From CAIMMJ01 sp037131955 (GTDB taxonomy: Bacteria; Bacteroidota; Bacteroidia; UBA4408): DNA of 13,372 nt. Location of the stretch: NCBI GenBank assembly GCA_037131955.1, contig JBAXQC010000075.1, positions 1 through 13,372 on the forward strand. The letters run 5' to 3'. Shown here in pieces: positions 8,243 to 13,372 of the stretch. A program made the translations under genes and the position numbers. How positions within the stretch are numbered: the stretch's first letter is position 1; each line of letters begins with the position of its first letter. The notes beneath the pieces are model-generated. The model was not told the DNA's origin and ran no database searches. It saw nothing but the letters and a program-made list of their open reading frames with translations.

Positions 8243-9733
8243 TTAGAGTTTAATTCTATTTCTTTTCCAATTAGAAACTTGCGGTGTTTCTTGTTTATCT
8301 TGACCTGCGGTGTTTACTTGCTTTTTTTCAAAAGCCATGGCAGAGAGTATAGCCGCAATCAGCTCTTCGTCTGGTTTAAAATTACTTAAGTTTTCTGGAG
8401 TAAAGTGCTTCTTTACAAAGTGTGTATCAAAATTACCGCTTCTAAATGCTTGGTGTTGCATCACGTATTTGCAAAACCCTAAGGTGGTTTGCACACCAGT
8501 TATGTCATACTCTTCAATGGCCCTAATCATCCTATCTATGGCTTGTGTTCTGGTAGCCGAATAGGTAATTAATTTTGCAATCAAAGGGTCGTAATAAATA
8601 GGTATGTCCATGCCTTCTTCAAAACCATCGTCCACCCTTACGCCGCTACCTTGCGGACGTTTATACGTTTTTAAGTTGCCTATGTCCGGCAAAAAGTTAT
8701 TGGCAGGGTCTTCGGCATACACCCTTACTTCCATAGCATGACCAGAAATTTTTAATTCCTCTTGCTTAAACGCCAATTTTTCTCCTCTGGCAACATGTAT
8801 TTGCTCTCTCACTAAATCCAAGCCTGTTATCATTTCCGTTACCGGATGTTCTACTTGCAAACGTGTGTTCATTTCAAGAAAATAAAAGTTTTTGTTTTCG
8901 TCCAATAAAAACTCCACTGTTCCTGCACCGCAATAGTTGCAAGCCTTTGCTACATCCACTGCACACCTTCCCATTTCCATTCGTATGGCTTCTGTTAATA
9001 CCGACGAGGGTGCTTCTTCTATCACCTTTTGGTGCCTACGCTGTATAGAACATTCCCTTTCGAACAAGTGAACAACATTTCCATGTTTATCGCCCAACAC
9101 CTGAATTTCTATGTGACGTGGCCCGGCAACGTATTTTTCTACAAACACCGAACCGTCGCCAAAGGCAGATGTGGCTTCGCTTATGGCCAATTTCATTTGC
9201 TCTTCAAATTCTTCGGGGTTTTCTACTATTCTCATTCCTTTTCCTCCACCACCAGCCGATGCCTTTATCAAAACCGGAAAGCCCGCTGTTTTGGCAATTT
9301 CTATTCCCAGCTTCACGTCTGTAACTGCTCCCTCAGAACCCGGAACCATAGGAATATTGTATTTTTTAACGGCAGCCTTGGCGCTCAATTTATCACCCAT
9401 CACCCGCATAGAATCTGCCGATGGGCCAATAAACACAATGCCTTCTTTTTCTACCAGCTCTGCAAACTCTGCATTTTCCGATAAAAATCCGTAGCCAGGG
9501 TGTATGCCATCTACATTCAATCTTTTGCACACTTCAATTATTTTTTCTCCCCTCAAATAAGATTGGTTAGAGGGTGCAGGGCCTATATTCACTGCCTCGT
9601 CGGCATATTTCACGTGCAAAGCATTTCTATCTGCATCAGAGTAAACCGCAACGGTTTTTATTCCCATTTCTTTGCATGTTCTCATCACTCTTAATGCAAT
9701 TTCGCCTCTGTTGGCAACTAATATCTTTTTCAT
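8243..9733 (-). CDS. accC: Acyl-CoA/acetyl-CoA carboxylase, biotin carboxylase subunit
   Basis: Catalyses ATP- and bicarbonate-dependent carboxylation of biotin on a carrier protein, the first half-reaction of acetyl- or propionyl-CoA carboxylase. The N-terminal domain starts ILVANRGEIALRV (4-16). The ATP-grasp domain has Lys115, Lys157, the glycine loop AGGGGKGM (160-167), His207, Lys236, Glu274, and the active-site stretch EMNTRLQVEHP (287-297) with Glu287, Arg291, Val294 and Glu295; Arg337 is also present. All catalytic residues seem intact. The protein is 496 residues, about 45 longer than classic AccC. The extra tail (452-496) is a helix, then a polar linker and a basic WKRNR end, and there is no biotin-attachment domain. 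No carrier or carboxyltransferase gene is adjacent, so it could be the AccC of fatty acid synthesis or a PccA-like subunit. It is first in the operon. Confidence 0.93.
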   Translation of the reverse strand: MKKILVANRGEIALRVMRTCKEMGIKTVAVYSDADRNALHVKYADEAVNIGPAPSNQSYLRGEKIIEVCKRLNVDGIHPGYGFLSENAEFAELVEKEGIVFIGPSADSMRVMGDKLSAKAAVKKYNIPMVPGSEGAVTDVKLGIEIAKTAGFPVLIKASAGGGGKGMRIVENPEEFEEQMKLAISEATSAFGDGSVFVEKYVAGPRHIEIQVLGDKHGNVVHLFERECSIQRRHQKVIEEAPSSVLTEAIRMEMGRCAVDVAKACNYCGAGTVEFLLDENKNFYFLEMNTRLQVEHPVTEMITGLDLVREQIHVARGEKLAFKQEELKISGHAMEVRVYAEDPANNFLPDIGNLKTYKRPQGSGVRVDDGFEEGMDIPIYYDPLIAKLITYSATRTQAIDRMIRAIEEYDITGVQTTLGFCKYVMQHQAFRSGNFDTHFVKKHFTPENLSNFKPDEELIAAILSAMAFEKKQVNTAGQDKQETPQVSNWKRNRIKL

Positions 9734-9880
9734 TCCAGTTTAATTTGTTGGATTCTATTCTCTCAAAAAATTTTGTGAATTTAAACGTATTATCTCAATA
9801 TTATCAAATAGTAAATTGTATTTTAAAATTAATTTTATACAATTGTGTTTTAAAAACACTTTGACTTTAAAAATGTAATT
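9734..9880. promoter_or_regulatory. Divergent promoter region between accC operon and MFS gene
   Basis: This 147-base, very AT-rich gap separates divergent genes and must hold both promoters. A 29-base segment (9815-9843) has inverted arms ATTGTAT (9815-9821) and ATACAAT (9837-9843) with a perfect 12-base palindrome AAAATTAATTTT inside (9825-9836). Rightward, TTG (9816-9818), 19 bases and TACAATTG (9838-9845) fit the Bacteroidota pattern with one -7 mismatch. Leftward, TTG (9842-9840), 19 bases and TACAATTT (9820-9813) fit less well. The element assignments are inference. Confidence 0.45.
9845..9859. promoter_or_regulatory. Perfect dyad, possible operator of the MFS gene
   Basis: The sequence gtgttttaaaaacac has two perfect 7-base arms around one central base. 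It begins at the end of the candidate rightward -7 box and would cover the transcription start of the sugar transporter gene, 21 bases before its ATG. A repressor or activator site is plausible. The T/A-rich arms mean chance cannot be excluded. Confidence 0.3.
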
Positions 9881-11194
9881 ATGCATCCATCAAAAGTAAA
9901 ACATCAAAAGCTAAGTCTGTTTCAGATATTTAACATGAGTTTTGGCTTTTTGGGCATCCAATTTGGATTTGCCCTGCAAAACGCCAACGTAAGCAGGATT
10001 TTTCAAACACTGGGTGCAAAAATAGACGATATTCCTATTCTGTGGATTGCAGCTCCAATAACAGGCTTTTTGGTTCAACCAATAATTGGTTATATTTCAG
10101 ATAGAACTTGGCACCCAAGATGGGGTAGGAGGAGACCTTTCTTTTTTATGGGCGCTTTGTTTTCCTCTATAGCCTTGGTGGGTATGCCTTTTTCCAGTGC
10201 TTTATGGATCGCCGCAATTTTGCTATGGGTACTAGATGCTTCCATTAATATTTCTATGGAGCCATTTAGGGCATTTGTTGGAGATAAACTGCCAGCCGAA
10301 CAGCAAACCACTGGCTATGCTATGCAAACATTTTTTATTGGAGTAGGAGCAGTAATTGCTTCCTTGTTGCCCTATTTTTTTACCAATGTAATTGGACTTA
10401 GCAATACTGCTGCTCAAGGAGTTGTTCCAGATTCTGTAAAGTATTCATTTATTATTGGTGCCGTGGTGTTTTTAGCTTCGGTGCTCTGGACAGTGCTCAC
10501 CACCGATGAATTTCCGCCCGAAGACATTGCCAAGTGGGAACAAGAAAAACTCAGAACAAAAGGAGTGTTTCATGGCATCATAGAAATAGTTCAAGGTATA
10601 GGCAAAATGCCAAAAGTTATGCTGCAATTGGCAGTAGTGCAATTTTTTACCTGGCTGGCCTTGTTTTCCATGTGGATTTACACCACCAGCAGCGTAGCCC
10701 AAAATGCCTTTGGAACCACCGATACCACCTCCAAAGCCTTTGGCGATGCCGGAGATTGGGTGGGAGTAATGTTTATGGTGTACAACGGAGTTTCGGCAAT
10801 TGTAGCATTTTTGTTGCCCGTGTTGGCAAAATACATTGGCAAAAACATCACCCATTTAATTTGTTTAATAATTGGTGGCGTGGGATTAATTTCTTTGTTT
10901 TTTATACACGATAAAATGCTGTTGCTCTTGCCCATGGTAGGGGTTGGTTTGGCTTGGGCCTCTACGCTTACTATGCCTTATGCAATATTGGCAAATGCCT
11001 TGCCGCCCAATAAAATGGGCTTTTACATGGGAGTGTTCAACTTTTTTATTGTTATACCACAAATAGTAGCCGCTGCAATTTTAGGCTTTGTAATCAAACA
11101 CTTTTTTGCCGACCAAAGTATTTTTGCCTTAGTAACAGGCGGTGTCTCAATGGTTATTGCAGGTTTGCTTTGTTTGAGGGTTAAAGAGGCATAA
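9881..11194 (+). CDS. MFS sugar symporter, SLC45/sucrose transporter-like
   Basis: A 437-residue, 12-helix inner-membrane transporter of the major facilitator superfamily, most like the glycoside-pentoside-hexuronide/SLC45 sucrose and maltose proton symporters. The diagnostic loop between helices 2 and 3 reads SDRT (73-76) and GRRRPF (82-87). Helix 4 contains LDASINISMEPFRAFVGD (118-135), comparable to the conserved Asp-containing helix 4 of plant sucrose symporters. Other helices lie near 20-32, 52-71, 88-106, 148-168, 188-206, 250-268, 292-314, 324-342, 347-369, 378-404 and 414-432. The ATG at 9881 gives a normal-length cytoplasmic N-terminus; Met19 (9935) would fall just before helix 1. 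No glycoside hydrolase or phosphorylase lies beside it, so the sugar (maltose, sucrose or other) is unknown. It is divergent from the accC operon and probably monocistronic. Confidence 0.92.
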   Translation: MHPSKVKHQKLSLFQIFNMSFGFLGIQFGFALQNANVSRIFQTLGAKIDDIPILWIAAPITGFLVQPIIGYISDRTWHPRWGRRRPFFFMGALFSSIALVGMPFSSALWIAAILLWVLDASINISMEPFRAFVGDKLPAEQQTTGYAMQTFFIGVGAVIASLLPYFFTNVIGLSNTAAQGVVPDSVKYSFIIGAVVFLASVLWTVLTTDEFPPEDIAKWEQEKLRTKGVFHGIIEIVQGIGKMPKVMLQLAVVQFFTWLALFSMWIYTTSSVAQNAFGTTDTTSKAFGDAGDWVGVMFMVYNGVSAIVAFLLPVLAKYIGKNITHLICLIIGGVGLISLFFIHDKMLLLLPMVGVGLAWASTLTMPYAILANALPPNKMGFYMGVFNFFIVIPQIVAAAILGFVIKHFFADQSIFALVTGGVSMVIAGLLCLRVKEA

Positions 11195-11292
11195 GGTGCT
11201 CTATCATTAAAAATTACAAACATTACTCATTGTTTTTAGCTTCTGCCTATTGGTATCGCCTGTAAAAACCTGTGTGCAAAGTTTGCAGTTTA

Positions 11293-11317
11293 AAATTATT
11301 ACTTGCTGAAATAATTT
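11293..11317. repeat. 8-bp inverted repeat (hairpin) downstream of MFS gene
   Basis: Arms aaattatt (11293-11300) and aataattt (11310-11317) match perfectly around a 9-base loop. As RNA this is a weak, all-AU stem with no following U run. It may be a 3' end structure of the transporter mRNA or chance in AT-rich DNA. Confidence 0.3.
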
Positions 11318-11343
11318 AGCACTACTGTTTATCTGCGCTGAGT

Positions 11344-11361
11344 TATTGTTCGAAAACAATA
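11344..11361. repeat. 7-bp inverted repeat with cgaa loop
   Basis: Arms tattgtt (11344-11350) and aacaata (11355-11361) close a cgaa tetraloop. The next T run is 17 bases further on, too far for a classical terminator. It could be a leader or trailer hairpin. Confidence 0.3.
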
Positions 11362-11376
11362 TACCCTTAAAGGAAC

Positions 11377-11392
11377 ATTTTTTAATAATAGT
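11377..11392. repeat. 16-base direct repeat, copy 1
   Basis: attttttaataatagt at 11377-11392 recurs exactly at 11472-11487, 95 bases further on, just before gyrA. Both copies are almost pure A/T. The match ends at both flanks. Confidence 0.5.
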
Positions 11393-11471
11393 AGAAAATA
11401 ACAAAAATTGTTGAAAACCAATAAAAAATTAGGCGAATTGTAATGAAAAAAAAGCTAATTTCACGGCTCAA

Positions 11472-11487
11472 ATTTTTTAATAATAGT
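11472..11487. repeat. 16-base direct repeat, copy 2
   Basis: Second exact copy of the repeat at 11377-11392. It lies 20 bases before the gyrA start codon and inside the possible leader ORF, so it would be in the gyrA 5' leader if transcription begins upstream of it. Confidence 0.5.
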
Positions 11488-11507
11488 TTAATAACATAAA
11501 GATTTAA

Positions 11508-13372
11508 ATGGCTGACGGAGAAAAAATTATCCCAATTAACATCGAAGAAGAAATGAAAACCGCCTACATTGATTATTCAATGTCGGTTATTGTATCTAGA
11601 GCATTGCCTGATGTAAGAGACGGTTTAAAGCCGGTACACAGAAGAATTTTATTTGGAATGCATGAATTAGGCGTATTTTCTAATCGTGCTCACAAAAAAT
11701 CTGCAAGAATAGTAGGAGAGGTCTTGGGTAAGTTTCACCCACATGGCGATAGTTCAGTTTATGATGCTATGGTAAGAATGGCGCAGGAATGGAGCATGCG
11801 ATATACCTTAGTCGACGGCCAAGGTAACTTTGGTTCAGTAGATGGAGATAGTCCGGCTGCAATGAGGTATACTGAGGTAAGGCTTAAAAAAATTGCCGAA
11901 GAGATGTTGGCGGACATAGAAAAAGAAACTGTTGATTTTCGTTTAAATTTTGACGATACATTAGAAGAGCCCATTGTTCTTCCATCTAGAGTTCCCACCT
12001 TACTTTTAAATGGTGCCTCAGGAATTGCGGTTGGAATGGCCACCAATATGGCTCCTCACAACTTGAGCGAAACTATTGACGCTACAATTGCCTATATTCA
12101 AAACAAGGATATAGACGTTGAAGGACTACTTAAATTTATAAAAGCTCCTGATTTCCCAACGGGTGGAATAATTTATGGCTACGAAGGCGTTAAACAGGCA
12201 TTTGAAACAGGTAGAGGAAGAATTGTTTTAAGAGCAAAAGCTACCATCGAAAATAAAGCCGACGGTAGGGAAAGAATTATCGTTTCTGAAATTCCATATC
12301 AAGTGAACAAGGCCGAAATGATTAAAAAAACTGCCGACCTTGTAAACGATAAAAAAATAGAAGGCATAAGTAACATTCTCGACGAAAGCGATAGAGAGGG
12401 AATGAGAATTGTTTACGAAATAAAAAGAGATGCTTTAGCCAATGTAGTACTAAACAAATTGTATAAGTACACTGAGCTACAAACTTCATTTTCAGTAAAT
12501 AACATTGCGTTGGTTAAAGGTCGTCCAATGATGTTAACGCTGAAAGATTTAATCCGTCATTTTGTTGAACACCGCCACGAAGTAGTAGTTAGAAGAACAA
12601 AATACGAATTGGCTCAAGCAGAAAAAAGAGCTCATATATTAGAGGGATATTTAATTGCCATTGCCAACCTTGATGCAATTATTAAACTGATCCGTGAGGC
12701 ACAAACACCAGATATTGCCAAAGAAGGTTTAATGTCTGGTTTTGGATTGAGCGAAATTCAAGCAAAAGCAATCCTCGAAATGAGATTAAGAGCTTTAACA
12801 GGGCTTGAAATTGAAAAAGTTCAAAAAGAACACGACGAGCTAATGAAATTAATTGCTCATTTAAACGAAGTGTTAAATAACGAAGAGTTAAGAATGAAAA
12901 TCATCACAGACGAATTGTTAGAAATTAAACAAAAATATGGCGATGGCAGAAAAACAGAAATTGTTTACTCTGGCGAAAATTTCCGTATGGAAGATTTAAT
13001 TGAAGACGAGGAAGTTGTAATTACCATTTCTAGAATGGGTTATATAAAAAGAACACCGCTTAGCGAATACAGAGTTCAAAACAGAGGAGGCAAAGGTTCT
13101 TTAGGTTCTGCTACTAGAGACGAAGACTTCCTAGAGCACATATTTGTTGTTTCTACCCACAACTACCTTTTGTTTTTTACTGAACAAGGTAAATGTTTCT
13201 GGCTCAGAGGTTACGATATCCCCGAAGGAGCAAAAAACACCAAAGGAAGAGCCATTCAAAATTTAATAAATATCACACCCGATGATAAAGTAAAAGCATA
13301 CATCAACATTAAAAACCTCGAAGACAAAGATTACATCAACAACAATTTTATTATTCTTTGCACCAAACATGG
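11508..13372 (+). CDS. gyrA: DNA gyrase subunit A, N-terminal 621 residues (cut by window edge)
   Basis: The DNA-breakage and rejoining subunit of gyrase, which with GyrB introduces negative supercoils. The frame opens at ATG 11508 (MADGEKIIPINIEEEM) and stays open to the right edge, giving 621 codons of an expected 820-870. The winged-helix domain contains RALPDVRDGLKPVHRRIL (31-48) and HPHGDSSVYD (77-86). The active-site tyrosine is Tyr121 in AAMRYTE. The quinolone-pocket residues Ser82 and Asp86 (E. coli Ser83 and Asp87) are the susceptible forms. The tower and coiled-coil region follow, with a leucine/lysine-rich helix near 440-470. The C-terminal beta-pinwheel begins near 505 and carries the GyrA box QNRGGKG (524-530), which separates GyrA from ParC. 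The start is preceded by an A/T-rich stretch with no Shine-Dalgarno site. Confidence 0.97.
   Translation, partial: MADGEKIIPINIEEEMKTAYIDYSMSVIVSRALPDVRDGLKPVHRRILFGMHELGVFSNRAHKKSARIVGEVLGKFHPHGDSSVYDAMVRMAQEWSMRYTLVDGQGNFGSVDGDSPAAMRYTEVRLKKIAEEMLADIEKETVDFRLNFDDTLEEPIVLPSRVPTLLLNGASGIAVGMATNMAPHNLSETIDATIAYIQNKDIDVEGLLKFIKAPDFPTGGIIYGYEGVKQAFETGRGRIVLRAKATIENKADGRERIIVSEIPYQVNKAEMIKKTADLVNDKKIEGISNILDESDREGMRIVYEIKRDALANVVLNKLYKYTELQTSFSVNNIALVKGRPMMLTLKDLIRHFVEHRHEVVVRRTKYELAQAEKRAHILEGYLIAIANLDAIIKLIREAQTPDIAKEGLMSGFGLSEIQAKAILEMRLRALTGLEIEKVQKEHDELMKLIAHLNEVLNNEELRMKIITDELLEIKQKYGDGRKTEIVYSGENFRMEDLIEDEEVVITISRMGYIKRTPLSEYRVQNRGGKGSLGSATRDEDFLEHIFVVSTHNYLLFFTEQGKCFWLRGYDIPEGAKNTKGRAIQNLINITPDDKVKAYINIKNLEDKDYINNNFIILCTKH

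Larger units (their letters stand above)
11195..11507. other. 313-base intergenic region between MFS gene and gyrA
   Basis: AT-rich and without a convincing gene. It holds three dyads: TGCAAA-g-TTTGCA (11275-11287); aaattatt / aataattt with a 9-base loop (11293-11317); and tattgtt / aacaata with a cgaa loop (11344-11361). None is followed by a T run, so I do not call a terminator for the MFS gene. A 16-base direct repeat (11377-11392 and 11472-11487) and a possible 18-codon leader ORF (11443-11499) lie nearer gyrA. No Bacteroidota promoter match for gyrA with correct spacing was found, although its promoter should be here. Confidence 0.6.

Noticed and set aside
9029..9494. Plus-strand frames of 151 and 107 codons inside accC
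   Set aside because: Both are antisense to the ATP-grasp domain of a fully conserved gene. They are rich in Phe, Cys and His as expected for shadow translation, and no start context or family resemblance is visible.
9782..9789. TACGTTTA on the minus strand as the accC -7 box
   Set aside because: It fits the box at five of six fixed positions, but no TTG or TTTG lies 19-21 bases upstream, so the pair is incomplete.
10472..10855. Minus-strand 127-codon frame inside the MFS gene
   Set aside because: It is antisense to conserved transporter helices, with a composition typical of a shadow frame and no recognisable domain.
11344..11361. gttcgaaaac as the T-arm of a tRNA
   Set aside because: No acceptor stem, anticodon arm or D-arm can be built around it; it is only a small hairpin.
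11759..12046. Minus-strand 95-codon frame inside gyrA
   Set aside because: It lies opposite the most conserved part of gyrA, including the catalytic tyrosine.
11508..13372. Topoisomerase IV ParC instead of GyrA
   Set aside because: The GyrA box QNRGGKG at residues 524-530 and the MADGEKIIPINIEEEM start are GyrA features.
1..13372. A novel defence, mobile or biosynthetic system
   Set aside because: All confident genes belong to common chromosomal families. No transposase, integrase, nuclease, toxin, CRISPR repeat or biosynthetic core enzyme is present on either strand.

Overview
The window looks like AT-rich chromosomal DNA from a Bacteroidota bacterium (Flavobacteriia-, Cytophagia- or Chitinophagia-like; the sequence does not settle which). 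Four things point there. A secreted protein carries SprB-type repeats. Signal peptides end in a Bacteroidota-style Ser/Ala-Gln junction. Two good matches to the Bacteroidota promoter pattern (TTTG, about 20 bases, TAnnTTTG) are present. Purine-rich Shine-Dalgarno sites are largely absent and gene starts are AT-rich. All confident genes are ordinary chromosomal types. I found no mobile element, CRISPR array, tRNA, rRNA or defence system, and I do not believe a new multi-gene system is present.

Layout. Positions 1-1774 (minus) hold the N-terminal 591 residues of a large secreted protein with five SprB-like repeats; its C-terminus lies off the left edge. Positions 1935-3179 (minus) encode a secreted protein of about 11 TPR units. 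Each of these two genes has its own candidate promoter. A 335-base gap (3180-3514) contains the TPR promoter, a block of gene-like base composition, and a good terminator for the next operon. Positions 3515-9733 (minus) form a tight four-gene unit, transcribed as biotin carboxylase, then a 14-helix amino acid permease, then an ABC exporter half-transporter, then methionyl-tRNA formyltransferase (fmt). The gaps are 15, 21 and 0 bases. Positions 9734-9880 are a divergent intergenic region with nested palindromes that could act as a bidirectional promoter and operator. Positions 9881-11194 (plus) encode an SLC45/sucrose-symporter-like MFS sugar transporter. A 313-base gap with several dyads, a 16-base direct repeat and a possible 18-codon leader ORF precedes gyrA, which starts at 11508 (plus) and runs off the right edge.

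How they relate. The four-gene unit mixes acyl-CoA carboxylation, amino acid transport, export and translation initiation. It looks like a co-transcribed housekeeping group rather than one pathway. The SprB-repeat and TPR proteins act outside the cytoplasm; the first is probably a type IX secretion system client. The items most worth checking are the symmetrical divergent promoter, the periplasmic insertion in the permease, the biotin carboxylase lacking its usual partners, and the unexplained block at 3241-3420.
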